A stretch of 64,000 nucleotides of DNA from NCBI RefSeq assembly GCF_900177705.1, contig NZ_FXBA01000013.1, positions 1-64,000 of the forward strand, written 5' to 3'. The notes beneath the pieces are model-generated. The model was not told the origin of the DNA. It saw only the letters and a program-made list of their open reading frames with translations, and ran no database searches. The position numbers and the translations under genes were made by a program. Positions 24,531 to 34,409 of this stretch are shown in pieces (within the stretch, counting starts at the first letter, position 1; every line of letters starts with the position of its first letter). This stretch comes from Fibrobacter sp. UWB15 (GTDB lineage: Bacteria; Fibrobacterota; Fibrobacteria; Fibrobacterales; Fibrobacteraceae).

Positions 24531-26474
24531 ATGAACTTCAAGTTTATTTCTATGGTTTTGATGGCGGCAGCCCTTGCGGATGCGGCCGTAAATTTGGGCG
24601 TAAGCCTTGGTGATAGCATCAAGCCGGTGACCCATGTGGCCACGGGCTCGCTTTATGGCCTTACCGAAACACTCCCGAGCAATATCGAAAAAGATGTCGC
24701 TCCCCTCAAGCCGAATGTGTTCCTTTCGCCGGCACGTAGCGGTAGCGGCCGCCAGCAGGGCATCGGTGGCGCATTCCTTGTGGCCCCACGTGTCGAAAGC
24801 ATCGGTGCCAAGATCCAGATTCGCCTGGCCGACGTTTTGCCTGGCTGGCCTTACAAGTTCCAGAACATGGACCACTGGAAAAACGAAGTAAAATCTGTCA
24901 TCAACGACAAGCTCAAATCGAACAACAAGAATTTTGACGGCTACGAGATCTGGAACGAACCGAACGATACGTGGAAATCGAGCATCGACTTCAATTCCGG
25001 TCTTTGGAAACAGACTTATGATCTGATTCGCCAGATGGACCCCGGTGCAAAAATTATCGGACCTTCTTATTCGTTCTATCACGCTTCGAAAATGGAAGAA
25101 TTCGTTAAGTACTGTTCGCAGAACAACTGCATGCCCGATGTGGTGAGTTGGCACCAGTGGGGCTCGGGTGGTTTCGTGGGCTCTGTCGAGACCTACCGCA
25201 ATCTCGAAAAGAAGTACAATGTGTCTCCGCGCCCGCTGAGCATTAACGAATATTCTTCGACGGAACACTCCGAGGAGGGCTGCCCCGGAGTGTCCGTCCC
25301 GTTTATTGCCAAATTCGAACGCCACGGTGTCGAAAGCGCCATGATTTCTTGGTGGTTCGTACCGCTGCCGGGTCGCTTGGGTAGCTTGCTGACCTCGAAC
25401 AACGAACGCGGTGGCGGCTGGTGGCTCTATAAGTGGTACGGCGACATGAGCGGCTACATGGCAAAGGTGACCCCGCCCAACGACAAGAGCGATGGCGTCG
25501 ACGGCTTTGCCGCCCTCGACAAGAAGAAAGGCTTTGCAAGCATTGTGCTCGGCGGTAACACCAAGGGCGATGTGAACGTGAATATTTCGGGTATTCCGGC
25601 CGCATTTGGCAACAAGGTGAATGTGACTGTAGAATACGTAGTGTGGGAAAACAAGGACAAGGCCGTCCCTTCGACAAATTTGGTGTCCGACAAGGAATAC
25701 GACGTGAGCGACGGTAAGATTACGGTGCCGGTGAACATCACAAATACCAAATACGGCTACCACATCAACATTACCTCCATTATTCCGCAGGCCCCGTACA
25801 AAGATGTCGCCACTGCAATTCCGGGCAAAGTCGAAGTCGAAAATTACGACGTAGGCGGTTCGGGCAAGGCATACCTCGACAAAGATGACGACAACAAGGG
25901 CGGCGAGTACCGCGACGACGCTGTGGATATCGTAAAGGCAGGCGACGGTTACGCCATCGGTTACACGCAAGAAGGCGAATGGCTCGAATACACCGTGAAG
26001 GTGGCCAAGTCCGGCGAATACGACGTGAGCGCAAACTGTGCCACCACTTCTGAAAATGCGGGCTTCAAGCTCTATGTCGATGGCAACGCCGTTACAGACA
26101 ACATCATCGTATCGCAAGGCACCAGCTTTGATACCTATACGGTTCTTGAGGCAGGCAAGGTAACGCTTTCTGAAGGTGAACACGTGCTTAAGGTGGAAAT
26201 TGTCGGAAACTACGTGAACATCGATTGGCTGAATTTTGCGGATCCTTCGACGACAGCGATTGCCGCTCGCGGGCTGCAAACGGAATCGCTGCAGTTCGCG
26301 CAAAAGCCGATTGCCTACAGCGTGTTCGATATGCAGGGCCGCCTCGTGGCAAAGTTCATGGCCTTAAGCGCCCAGGAACTGCAAGCGAAAACGACAGCAG
26401 CGGTCAAGCGTTCTGGCACTTATTTGGTAAAGCCGCAAACGGGCAGGCAAATGCAACGCGTTACGGTCAAGTAA
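24531..26474 (+). CDS. Clan GH-A glycoside hydrolase with CBM6 and C-terminal sorting-like domain
   Basis: 647 aa, signal peptide ending ALADA. The catalytic TIM-barrel spans ~20-330, with acid/base Glu143 in EIWNEPND and probable nucleophile Glu240 in LSINEYSS, as in clan GH-A; the HVATGSLYGL opening recalls GH39-like enzymes. Residues ~335-420 are a beta domain. Residues ~430-570 are a CBM6 (KVEVENYDVGG... QEGEWLEYTVKV... VNIDWLNF). The last 65 residues (AYSVFDMQGRLVAKF... SGTYLVKPQTGRQ) are the sorting-like domain. Secreted; probably acts on hemicellulose or a related beta-glycan. The exact substrate cannot be read from sequence. Confidence 0.82.
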   Translation: MNFKFISMVLMAAALADAAVNLGVSLGDSIKPVTHVATGSLYGLTETLPSNIEKDVAPLKPNVFLSPARSGSGRQQGIGGAFLVAPRVESIGAKIQIRLADVLPGWPYKFQNMDHWKNEVKSVINDKLKSNNKNFDGYEIWNEPNDTWKSSIDFNSGLWKQTYDLIRQMDPGAKIIGPSYSFYHASKMEEFVKYCSQNNCMPDVVSWHQWGSGGFVGSVETYRNLEKKYNVSPRPLSINEYSSTEHSEEGCPGVSVPFIAKFERHGVESAMISWWFVPLPGRLGSLLTSNNERGGGWWLYKWYGDMSGYMAKVTPPNDKSDGVDGFAALDKKKGFASIVLGGNTKGDVNVNISGIPAAFGNKVNVTVEYVVWENKDKAVPSTNLVSDKEYDVSDGKITVPVNITNTKYGYHINITSIIPQAPYKDVATAIPGKVEVENYDVGGSGKAYLDKDDDNKGGEYRDDAVDIVKAGDGYAIGYTQEGEWLEYTVKVAKSGEYDVSANCATTSENAGFKLYVDGNAVTDNIIVSQGTSFDTYTVLEAGKVTLSEGEHVLKVEIVGNYVNIDWLNFADPSTTAIAARGLQTESLQFAQKPIAYSVFDMQGRLVAKFMALSAQELQAKTTAAVKRSGTYLVKPQTGRQMQRVTVK

Positions 26475-26488
26475 AATTTCAGGTAAAA

Positions 26489-27268
26489 CTACCCGACAAT
26501 GACTTTGTAGAATTCAAGGAACTGCGCGGGGGACAATTCCTCGGCGCGAACCGTTGTAGGGTAATCCAGGAGCTCGATAGCTTCCTGGATTTTCTTTTTG
26601 TCGTAAGCGCGGCCGAACGAATTGGCGAGGGTCTTGCGCTTTTGAGTGAAGGCGGCGCGCACGAAGTCGAAGAAGCCTTCGGGAGCCTGCAAGGCGTCTG
26701 CCTTGGGCGTTAAAAGCATCGTAGCACTATCGACATTCGGGCGGGGCGTGAAATGCTCCGGCCCGATCTTGCGTAAAATCTGGGAGTCGGCGTATGCAGA
26801 CACTAAAACAGAGAGGCTGCCGTAATTGCTGCTGCAGGGGCTTGCGCAAATGCGTTCGGCGACTTCGAGCTGCACCATTCCCATAAAGCCCTTGGTCAAG
26901 TGCAGTTTCGGCATCAAGCCCGCGATAATCGCAGTCGACACATTGTAGGGCAAGTTACCTGTAACCCACGGTTTTTCGTGAGCATCTAAAAACGCCTGCA
27001 AGTCGAACTTCAGAAAATCAATGTTTTCGATATGGAAGTTTTCACGGCCCTGGAATTTTTGTTGCAAAAATTCCACGCACTGCTCGTCGATCTCGACGGC
27101 AGTGAGTTGCACGTCGCGCTCAAGCAAATGTTCCGTCAACGCGCCGTGCCCAGGGCCGATCTCAAGCACCCACTCGCCCGCTTCGGCAGGCAAATCCCCC
27201 GCAATCATCTGTGCGGTAGGTACATCCAAGAAATTCTGTCCAAATTTGCGACGGCGGGCTCTATCCAT
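26489..27268 (-). CDS. rsmA: 16S rRNA (adenine-N6,N6)-dimethyltransferase
   Basis: 259 aa from the ATG at 27,268; RARRRKFGQNFLD is the canonical opening. SAM motif VLEIGPGHGALTEHL, motif IV NLPYNVSTAI and the C-terminal FTPRPNVDSATM and FTQKRKTLANSF blocks are all present. It dimethylates the two adjacent adenines in the 3'-terminal helix of 16S rRNA during small-subunit maturation. Typical length. It follows the outer-membrane-type gene by 16 bp on the same strand, so may share its transcript. Confidence 0.96.
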   Translation of the reverse strand: MDRARRRKFGQNFLDVPTAQMIAGDLPAEAGEWVLEIGPGHGALTEHLLERDVQLTAVEIDEQCVEFLQQKFQGRENFHIENIDFLKFDLQAFLDAHEKPWVTGNLPYNVSTAIIAGLMPKLHLTKGFMGMVQLEVAERICASPCSSNYGSLSVLVSAYADSQILRKIGPEHFTPRPNVDSATMLLTPKADALQAPEGFFDFVRAAFTQKRKTLANSFGRAYDKKKIQEAIELLDYPTTVRAEELSPAQFLEFYKVIVG

Positions 27269-27284
27269 AAAAAACAAATACTCA

Positions 27285-28877
27285 TTAGAAATTGATGAAC
27301 ATTCCAATCGAAGTCATAACCTCGTCAGTAGAAGAGAACGCCCCGAAGGGATTGCTCAAGAACTGCTTGGTAAAGGCGACTTCCAATGCGGCCATTTCGT
27401 ATTCCAGACGCATACCCACATTCGCCGTGGTTATACCCGAAGAAATATCCATGGACTTGGTAGACACCTTGTTGATGTAGGAATCCCTGTAATGGAACAC
27501 ATCCCACTGGTGAGAGGCGCTACCGTAAGCAACCACGTGGCTACCCAGCATCACTTCGCCCAAAATGTTGGGAGTTGCCACCAAGGCGTACTCATTATGC
27601 CTGCTGCACACATTCTTGATGCGGTCGTAGGTGGCCAAGGGGGCAGCCATATTCAAGCCCATGAACACGCGGGCCTTTTCGTGATTCAAAATGGCACCGC
27701 CAAAATTGAATTCGGGAACCACTTCTACACGGGTCGTCGAGTCCGTCGTGTGAATCGTCGTTGTCGCAAGATAATACCTGCCGCCCTTTTCAAACATGCT
27801 CTTTTCGGTCAACGAATTTTTGGAATTGTAACGGGCAACGCTCAAGGCCGCACCCCAAGAAATCCTGCCAGGCTTCGAAATAATGAACTGGCCTCCAAAA
27901 TTCCAAACGTCCGATTCGATTTCCGTTCCGGAACCCGTAATCGATACATCACCTTCCGGCTGGTAGTAAGCCAGGCGAAGCGCCATATCCAGGCCAGCAA
28001 ACCTTGCAGACGCGGTTCCACCCAAAGCCGTACCGGCCGACGTCGCCTTCATGGTTTGTTCGGCGCCAGTTTCGTCGTCATCGATATAGCTCCACTTTTT
28101 GCCCACAGCCGCCCGCAACATCACACCAAAGTTTTCCTTGGCCAAACCTGCAGTCAAAAGCGCCAGGTCATAGTTGTTGTTAAAGGCAACGAAGTAAGTC
28201 ATACTCTGTCCAAAAGACACGACACCTTCTTGTTCGACAGGTTCAAAGTAGGCAAAGCGACGATTGAACATCTTGTGCGGGAACCACATTTCACCACCCA
28301 CTGTCGCGGCGGCAGCTTCATTTGCAACCGGGTTGTAGGAATTGCCGTGCAAAATATTGTCAAGCGGACTTGCGACAGGTTCATCCTTTTTTGCGACCGG
28401 AACCGAATCCACCTTTACAGCGGGAGTATCCACCACGGCAACAGACACTGTATCGACAGGGGCAATGGAATCCACCTGGGGCTTTGCGGAATCGGGAGTA
28501 GCCACAGCCACCACTTCTTCGCTCTTCACGGAATCAGCAACCGGAGCCGTCGTGGAATCTGCAACCGAGGCTACTGTGGAATCAGAAACCGGAACCGCCG
28601 CCGAATCAACAACCGAGGCCACCGTTTCTGCAGTCGCTTCTGCAACCGCTTCGCGGTTTTCTTCAATCAACTCCGGTTCAGCATTCTGGGCCGTAGAATC
28701 TACGACAGCAGAATCTGCAGGAACAATTTCGGGGGCCGCCACCTCGGGCGCTTCAGCCACGGGTTTAGCCTGCGTAGAATCCGGCACCGTCGTAGAAGCC
28801 GGAACCACTTCCGTCTGCGCCAAGGCACTTACCGAGGCAAACGTCATGAGAGTTACAATATGCTTTGCGATTTTCAT
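27285..28877 (-). CDS. Outer-membrane beta-barrel-type protein with Val/Asp/Ser-rich spacer
   Basis: 530 aa from the ATG at 28,877, with signal peptide ending VSALAQT. Residues ~20-180 are low complexity, with repeated VADSTTAPVADS-like and PVD-x-V units, acidic and probably disordered. Residues ~200-530 alternate short hydrophobic strands with aromatic girdles (FAYFEPVEQEGVVSFG, WGAALSVARY, VVPEFNFGGAIL) and end in the phenylalanine-terminated strand MTSIGMFINF, as for beta-barrels. No named family recognised. Upstream of rsmA and downstream of tmk, same strand. Confidence 0.68.
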   Translation of the reverse strand: MKIAKHIVTLMTFASVSALAQTEVVPASTTVPDSTQAKPVAEAPEVAAPEIVPADSAVVDSTAQNAEPELIEENREAVAEATAETVASVVDSAAVPVSDSTVASVADSTTAPVADSVKSEEVVAVATPDSAKPQVDSIAPVDTVSVAVVDTPAVKVDSVPVAKKDEPVASPLDNILHGNSYNPVANEAAAATVGGEMWFPHKMFNRRFAYFEPVEQEGVVSFGQSMTYFVAFNNNYDLALLTAGLAKENFGVMLRAAVGKKWSYIDDDETGAEQTMKATSAGTALGGTASARFAGLDMALRLAYYQPEGDVSITGSGTEIESDVWNFGGQFIISKPGRISWGAALSVARYNSKNSLTEKSMFEKGGRYYLATTTIHTTDSTTRVEVVPEFNFGGAILNHEKARVFMGLNMAAPLATYDRIKNVCSRHNEYALVATPNILGEVMLGSHVVAYGSASHQWDVFHYRDSYINKVSTKSMDISSGITTANVGMRLEYEMAALEVAFTKQFLSNPFGAFSSTDEVMTSIGMFINF

Positions 28878-28939
28878 GTAAACAAATCTATAATATTTAT
28901 TCACATGTTGCAACTAAAATATACAATTCTGGAAACCTG

Positions 28940-29569
28940 CTACAATCTCGCCTTTACAAGCTTATACAAGTCGGCGAATACGGCATCAGGGCTGCGGTCG
29001 GCATCGATAGCCGCAACGCAGTCGCTGTAGTCACGGGCCGCGGCAAGGTACCCCTTGCGCACCCTCTCGAAAAATTCGGCCTTCTCGCTCTCCAGTCGAT
29101 CGGGTGCCTCGCCCCGCTTCGCGGTGCGCGCGCGTCCCCGCTGCACATCAATGTCAAGCACCACGGTGAGTTCCGGAAAGCAACCGTCGCAAGTAATTTC
29201 GGTCAGACGCTGCACAAGGTCAGCGCCCAAGCCGCGGGCACAACCCTGGTAGGCAAAAGTGCTCCAAGCAAAGCGATCGGCAATCACGATTTTTCCGGCA
29301 TCAAGCGCGGGCTGAATAATCTCTGCAATCACCTGGGCGCGGGCGGCATTATACAACAAAAGTTCCGTCTTGTCGCTCATGATTCCCTTGAAACTCGTAT
29401 CCAAAAGAATCTCGCGCACGCGTTCCGAAATCTTTGCGCCGCCCGGTTCGCGCAACTTCACCACGGAATAACCCTCCTTGGTGAGAGCATCAATCAGCAT
29501 ATCGATCTGGGTCGTTTTGCCCGAACCGTCGATACCTTCTAAACTAAAAAAATGCTTAGCCGTTTTCAT
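28940..29569 (-). CDS. tmk: Thymidylate kinase
   Basis: 209 aa. P-loop SLEGIDGSGKTTQ (residues 9-21), substrate motif REPGG, DRFAWSTFAYQG (the DRxxxSxxAYQ element) and a lid with RTAKRGEAPDRLE. It phosphorylates dTMP to dTDP. Typical length and a standard start. It is divergent from the hypothetical gene at 29,666, with a short shared promoter region of 96 bp. Confidence 0.96.
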   Translation of the reverse strand: MKTAKHFFSLEGIDGSGKTTQIDMLIDALTKEGYSVVKLREPGGAKISERVREILLDTSFKGIMSDKTELLLYNAARAQVIAEIIQPALDAGKIVIADRFAWSTFAYQGCARGLGADLVQRLTEITCDGCFPELTVVLDIDVQRGRARTAKRGEAPDRLESEKAEFFERVRKGYLAAARDYSDCVAAIDADRSPDAVFADLYKLVKARL

Positions 29570-29665
29570 AGTAGATTCACAATTACTTTAAAAGGTAGAA
29601 AAAATTTATGGTACGCCAAGAAAATACTATCTTTACAACGCTTTTTGCAACGAATGGAGTTTTGT

Positions 29666-30673
29666 ATGGCCTCTGAAAATGCGATTATCGAACGTGCCGA
29701 AATGTACCTGCGCAAGCTCTCTTGCGGAATCAACCCTCTGACAGACGAAATCCTGCCCGAAGGGGATTCCTGCAAACAGGAACGCATCAGCAAGTGCCTC
29801 GCCTACGTCGCATCGCTTTTGCAGCAGCAGCTCAACCACGACCAGGTGGCCCCCATGCCCACCGCCGAAAAGCCGCGCGTAGCAAAGAAGAACGCGAAGC
29901 CCGCCATGCAAGATTTGGCCATCGACGCCGAAACCCTGAAGGGTTACCGCTTCTTTGATTACCCGGTGTCTATTTCCCGCGTGGTGCGCAACGTGAACGA
30001 ACTTTTGCCCAAGAACATGAACCACCTGCTCTATGCCGACGTGGCAAACTTTCTGGTGCAAGAAGGCATTCTCGAAAGACAGTCCACCGAAAGCGGCACC
30101 GACGCCAACCTGCCCACTGCCAAGGGCGAAACCTACGGATTCGAAAAGGGCGAATCGGACCTGCGCGGACACCATAACATTTATACGCAGTGCTGGCAAC
30201 AGGCGCAACAGTTCATTTTGGACAACATTCAAAAGTGCGTCGACATTGCAAACGAACGCTTTGCCAAGCGCAAGGCCAACCAGGCTCAAGATTTTCAAGA
30301 CGACCAGGAATACGCTCCGAAGCGCGTGCAAAGGGAAAAATTTCACCTGACCGCCGAACAACTGGCCGACTATCCCGCCGAAGATACGCCCGTGCCCGTG
30401 AGCGAAATCGCACGCCGCCTGAACACCCTTGTAGGCGAGAACATGGAACGCATCTACTACAAAGTCATTCGCGACTGGTACGTGGAACAAGGCTACCTTG
30501 AATTCAAGACATCGCCCGAAGGCCGCAGCGCATTCCTGCCCACCGAAAAGGGCTCCATGAGCGGACTCTTCGTGGAATCGCGCACCGGCAAAGACGGCGA
30601 ACTCTACGACGTGGTGATGTACGATTCAAAAGCCCAGAAGATTTATCTGGACCACCTCGCTAACGAAAACTAA
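29666..30673 (+). CDS. Conserved-looking protein with two winged-helix-like repeats
   Basis: 335 aa from the ATG at 29,666 (GGAG upstream); an open extension to 29,552 would overlap tmk. Two related segments are visible: FFDYPVSISRVVRNVNELLP with MNHLLYADVANFLVQEGIL (~98-145), and YPAEDTPVPVSEIARRLNTLV with MERIYYKVIRDWYVEQGYLE (~233-280). Each is followed by a LPTxKGxxxG strand. This looks like a duplicated helix-turn-helix/wing unit that might bind nucleic acid. I do not recognise the family. Confidence 0.7.
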   Translation: MASENAIIERAEMYLRKLSCGINPLTDEILPEGDSCKQERISKCLAYVASLLQQQLNHDQVAPMPTAEKPRVAKKNAKPAMQDLAIDAETLKGYRFFDYPVSISRVVRNVNELLPKNMNHLLYADVANFLVQEGILERQSTESGTDANLPTAKGETYGFEKGESDLRGHHNIYTQCWQQAQQFILDNIQKCVDIANERFAKRKANQAQDFQDDQEYAPKRVQREKFHLTAEQLADYPAEDTPVPVSEIARRLNTLVGENMERIYYKVIRDWYVEQGYLEFKTSPEGRSAFLPTEKGSMSGLFVESRTGKDGELYDVVMYDSKAQKIYLDHLANEN

Positions 30674-30691
30674 TACAACCCGCAAAATTTA

Positions 30692-30755
30692 TCCCGGTGA
30701 CAAACCGGGAATTTTTTTATACAAAAAAAGCCGTCGGTTAAGACGGCTTCTTTTT
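30692..30755. terminator. Pair of terminators between convergent genes
   Basis: TCCCGG/CCGGGA followed by ATTTTTTT serves the rightward gene. AAGCCGTC/GACGGCTT (30,728-30,749), with an A run before it and a T run after it, can serve both that gene and leftward secA. Confidence 0.85.
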
Positions 30756-30762
30756 AGTTACT

Positions 30763-33741
30763 TTATTCCAAGTCCTTGCCGTGGCACTTCTTGTACTTGA
30801 GGCCAGAACCGCACCAGCACGGGTCATTGCGGCCCAGCTTCGGAGCCTGCTGCTGAGCGCGGCGGCGTGCAGCGGCGAGCATGGCGGGGTTCACCTGGCG
30901 AGTGCCCGGAAGCGCAGACTGCGGCATCGGTTTTGCTTCCTGCTGTTCTTCAGAAATCGCATTCGTTTCAGAAGTAGCGGCGGTGCCTGCAAGGCCTGCG
31001 GGCTTTGCGCCTTCGGCACTCATCTGCTCGGCAGATTCGGCATTGGATTGCTTCGCTTCGGGAGTCTGCGCGGCCTGTTCAGTGGCAGGTTCTGCGGCAT
31101 TGTTCGCAGCAGCGGCTTCTTCGGCGGCCTTCTTTTCGGCTTCGATCTGTTCTTGGCTCTTGAGCTGCAACTGGTCCGGAGAAACCGTCACACCGTTCGG
31201 GAGCGTAATGCGGATGTTCAAGATGCGGAGCGCGGTGAGCGTCGCGATCTTTTCCATGCAGCCTTCGAACATCTTGTAGCCTTCGTTCTTGTAGACCATC
31301 AGCGGGTCCTTCTGAGCGTATCCGTGGAAACGGATAGAGTCCTTCAGCTGGTCCATGGCGTACAAGTGTTCCTTCCACACCTGGTCAATGGTCATCAACA
31401 AGAAGCGGCGTTCAATCTGGCGGAAGTCAGCTTCCGGAATAATCTTCGTGAGCTTGTCGTAGCGGACCTTGCACAGGTCGATGATTTCATCGAGCACCTG
31501 TTCCGGCGTCTTGCTCATGGCATCTTCGAGCGTGAGGCTGTATTCCATGCCGAGGCTACGCTGCAAGTCAATGTGCAAGCCTTCCAGATTCCAGGCTTCG
31601 GCGTAAGTCTTGGCCGGAATGTACTGAGACACCTTGATATCGCAGGCGTCTTCGATGCGGTTCATGATTTCTTCGCTGATGTCTTCGCCGTTCAGAATAC
31701 GGCGGCGCAGGCCGTAAATCACCTTACGCTGTTCATTCATCACGTTATCGTAGTCGAGCAAGTGCTTACGAATATCGAAGCTCTGGCCTTCCACGCGGCG
31801 CTGGGCACCACGAATCGAGCGGCTCACGATCGGGTGGGTAATCACTTCGTCTTCGCCCACGCCAAAGCGGGTCATCAAGTTCTTGACGCTATCGCCACCG
31901 AAGATACGCATCAGGTTGTCGTCGAGGCTCAAGAAGTACTGGCTGGAACCCGGGTCGCCCTGACGGCCGGAACGACCGCGCAGCTGGTTGTCGATACGGC
32001 GAGATTCATGACGTTCGGTGCCAAGCACATGCAAACCGCCAAGCTCGGTAACTCCCGGGCCAAGGGCAATGTCGGTACCACGACCAGCCATGTTGGTTGC
32101 AATCGTCACCTTGTCCTTGTAGCCGGCGTACTGAATGATTTCAGCTTCGCGGCCATGGTTCTTCGCGTTCAAGACTTCGTGCGGAATGCCTTCCTTTTCA
32201 AGGAGGCCATGCAAATGTTCGGACTTTTCAATGGATGCCGTACCCACGAGGAGCGGCTGTCCCTTACTGTGGCGTTCCTTGATTTCGGCCACAATGGCGC
32301 GCCACTTGGCATCTTCAGACTTGTACACCATGTCCTGCAGGTCCTTACGGATGCAAGGCTTGTTGGTCGGAATCACCCAAGTGTTCATGTTATAAATCTT
32401 GATGAATTCCGTGGCTTCGGTTTCGGCGGTACCCGTCATACCCGAAAGCTTCTTGTACATGCGGAAGTAGTTCTGGAACGTAATCGTTGCAAGCGTCTGG
32501 TTTTCGCGACGGATCTGCACGCCTTCCTTGGCTTCAATCGCCTGGTGCATACCGTTGCTGTAGCGGCGGCCTTCCATAAGGCGGCCCGTATTTTCGTCAA
32601 CGATGATGATTTCGGTATCGCGGACAATGTAGTCCACATCCTTTTCGTAAAGGTACCAGGCCTTGAGGGCGTTATCCAAGAAGTGTACCCAGTCGGCATG
32701 TTCGCCGTACAGGTTCGTAATGTGCATGAGTTCCTGAATGTGGTTCACGCCCTTTTCGGTCAGCTGGATGTTCTTGTCCTTTTCGTCGACCGAGAAGTCC
32801 TTGTTCTTAATCAGCTGTTTGGCGATTTCGTTTGCCTTGGCGTACTTTTCGGTAGCGTCTTCGGCCGGGCCACTAATGATAAGCGGCGTACGGGCTTCGT
32901 CAATCAAGATGGAGTCCACTTCGTCGACGATACAGAAGTTCAGTTCACGCTGCACCAGCTGGTTGGGTTCCACAGCCATGTTGTCGCGCAGGTAGTCAAA
33001 GCCGAATTCGTTGTTGGTACCGTAGGTCACATCGCTGTTGTAGCTCACGCGGCGTTCTTCGGGGTTCAGGCCGTTCACGATGAGACCCACCGTGAGTCCG
33101 AGGAACTTGTAGACCATGCCCATCTGCTTTGCGTCACGGCCGGCGAGGTAGTCGTTCACCGTCACCACGTGCACACCGTGGCCAGAAAGACCGTTCAGGT
33201 AAACCGGCAGGGCGGCGGCAAGCGTCTTACCTTCACCCGTCGCCATTTCGGCGATGGCACCTTCGTGGAGTACCAAGCCACCAATCATCTGCACGTCGAA
33301 AGGCATCATGCGGAACGGCTTCACCGATTCGGGGTAAAGTTCGCGGACCTTCGCATACACAGAGGCGGGCAGGTAAACTTCCCATTCGTTCTTGCCGGCG
33401 GCAAGTTCGGCCTTCGCGGCGTTCACCGATTCCTGGAGCTCGGGGCCCAAGCGGCTAAAGTCAAAGTTGAATTCCGGCTTGAAGATATTGAAGATACCCA
33501 GGCGGCGGTCGCAAGCTTCCTGGCACACGGCAAAGGCTTCGACCTTGATGTCTTCGAGGGTAGCGCCATTCTTGAGCTTTTCGCGGAATTCCGCACTCTT
33601 GGCGGCAAGGGCGGCGTCATCCAGGGCTTCCAGGGCTTCGCGGGCCTTGTGGATTTCGGCAATCACCGGGCGCAGCTGCTTGACCTTACGTTCGTGCGGG
33701 GTACCAAAGATCTTGTGAAGAACGGTATCGACTATGCTCAT
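30763..33741 (-). CDS. secA: Preprotein translocase ATPase SecA
   Basis: 992 aa from the ATG at 33,741. Walker A MATGEGKT (167-174), Walker B VDEVDSILIDEA, helicase motif NQLRGRSGRQGDPG. The end is a zinc-binding tail GRNDPCWCGSGLKYKKCHG that contacts SecB/phospholipid, after an Ala/Glu/Gln-rich linker (~870-965). It drives export through SecYEG. About 55 extra residues (from ~90 to 145, including NEWEVYLPASVYAKV) lie between the first conserved block and the Walker A domain compared with the compact enterobacterial form. Essential housekeeping gene, chromosome-like codon use. Confidence 0.98.
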   Translation of the reverse strand: MSIVDTVLHKIFGTPHERKVKQLRPVIAEIHKAREALEALDDAALAAKSAEFREKLKNGATLEDIKVEAFAVCQEACDRRLGIFNIFKPEFNFDFSRLGPELQESVNAAKAELAAGKNEWEVYLPASVYAKVRELYPESVKPFRMMPFDVQMIGGLVLHEGAIAEMATGEGKTLAAALPVYLNGLSGHGVHVVTVNDYLAGRDAKQMGMVYKFLGLTVGLIVNGLNPEERRVSYNSDVTYGTNNEFGFDYLRDNMAVEPNQLVQRELNFCIVDEVDSILIDEARTPLIISGPAEDATEKYAKANEIAKQLIKNKDFSVDEKDKNIQLTEKGVNHIQELMHITNLYGEHADWVHFLDNALKAWYLYEKDVDYIVRDTEIIIVDENTGRLMEGRRYSNGMHQAIEAKEGVQIRRENQTLATITFQNYFRMYKKLSGMTGTAETEATEFIKIYNMNTWVIPTNKPCIRKDLQDMVYKSEDAKWRAIVAEIKERHSKGQPLLVGTASIEKSEHLHGLLEKEGIPHEVLNAKNHGREAEIIQYAGYKDKVTIATNMAGRGTDIALGPGVTELGGLHVLGTERHESRRIDNQLRGRSGRQGDPGSSQYFLSLDDNLMRIFGGDSVKNLMTRFGVGEDEVITHPIVSRSIRGAQRRVEGQSFDIRKHLLDYDNVMNEQRKVIYGLRRRILNGEDISEEIMNRIEDACDIKVSQYIPAKTYAEAWNLEGLHIDLQRSLGMEYSLTLEDAMSKTPEQVLDEIIDLCKVRYDKLTKIIPEADFRQIERRFLLMTIDQVWKEHLYAMDQLKDSIRFHGYAQKDPLMVYKNEGYKMFEGCMEKIATLTALRILNIRITLPNGVTVSPDQLQLKSQEQIEAEKKAAEEAAAANNAAEPATEQAAQTPEAKQSNAESAEQMSAEGAKPAGLAGTAATSETNAISEEQQEAKPMPQSALPGTRQVNPAMLAAARRRAQQQAPKLGRNDPCWCGSGLKYKKCHGKDLE

Positions 33742-33853
33742 CTTTTTCCTTTTTACGGCCGAGGGCACCGCCCGCGGTCTCTGATTAAAAATTTACGGGG
33801 AGAATTTAGCAAATTGCATGCCAATTCAAAATCGTTTAGTCTTGAAACAGGGG

Positions 33854-34387
33854 CTATTGCTGAATCTGCTGCGAAATCTGGGCCAGCATCGCCTTGCAAC
33901 CCTCGTTTACATCGTCCCAAGTAGCCTGAAAATCGCCTGTATACCAGGGGTCCGCCACATCGCGGCTCTTGTGCGCCCAATCCATCAAGAGTGAGACCTT
34001 GCGATTTTCCACCGGGCCAGATGTTTCACGAGCATACACATCGGCCGGCAAAATCCAGCGGAGGTTGCGCAAATTGTTACGGTCCATGAGCACAATGTAG
34101 TCGTAATACTCGTAGTCGCGCGCCGTCATCTGACGCGCCGTCTTTCCACTGCAATCGATTCCGTGCATGGCAAGCATGCGGCGTGCCGGCGGGTACACCG
34201 GGTTCCCGATTTCTTCGGTGCTCGTCGCGGCACTTGCGATTTCAAATTCTACATCTTTCAACTGAGACTGCGCCGCCCCCTGTTGTAATTCGGCGGGCAA
34301 ATCCCGTACCAGTTTTTTCATCACGAATTCAGCCATCGGGCTTCGGCAAATGTTCCCGTGGCACACAAACAGAATCTTGATCTTCAT
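33854..34387 (-). CDS. Low-molecular-weight protein-tyrosine phosphatase
   Basis: 177 aa. The P-loop CHGNICRS (residues 9-16) opens the protein and the general acid lies in VADPWYTG near residue 144; both are diagnostic. Between them ~20 residues rich in Gln/Ala (ELQQGAAQSQLKD) are inserted compared with the usual ~155-aa enzyme. It removes phosphate from tyrosine, often on kinases controlling polysaccharide export. It lies 22 bp from the end of the big surface protein gene on the same strand, so may be cotranscribed. Confidence 0.92.
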   Translation of the reverse strand: MKIKILFVCHGNICRSPMAEFVMKKLVRDLPAELQQGAAQSQLKDVEFEIASAATSTEEIGNPVYPPARRMLAMHGIDCSGKTARQMTARDYEYYDYIVLMDRNNLRNLRWILPADVYARETSGPVENRKVSLLMDWAHKSRDVADPWYTGDFQATWDDVNEGCKAMLAQISQQIQQ

Positions 34388-34409
34388 GCAGACAAACTAT
34401 TCCATTAAT

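Noticed and set aside
24516-26303. 595-codon frame antisense to the GH-A hydrolase
   Set aside because: Shadow of a clearly identified gene with catalytic motifs; composition typical of antisense translation, no ribosome-binding site.
27021-29030. 669-codon frame antisense to rsmA and the outer-membrane-type gene
   Set aside because: Crosses two real genes and an intergenic gap; no recognisable domain.
30781-33924. 1047-codon open frame on the strand opposite secA
   Set aside because: It mirrors secA, whose strong G/C third-position bias keeps the reverse frame open; the product is His/Val/Phe-rich and matches no family.
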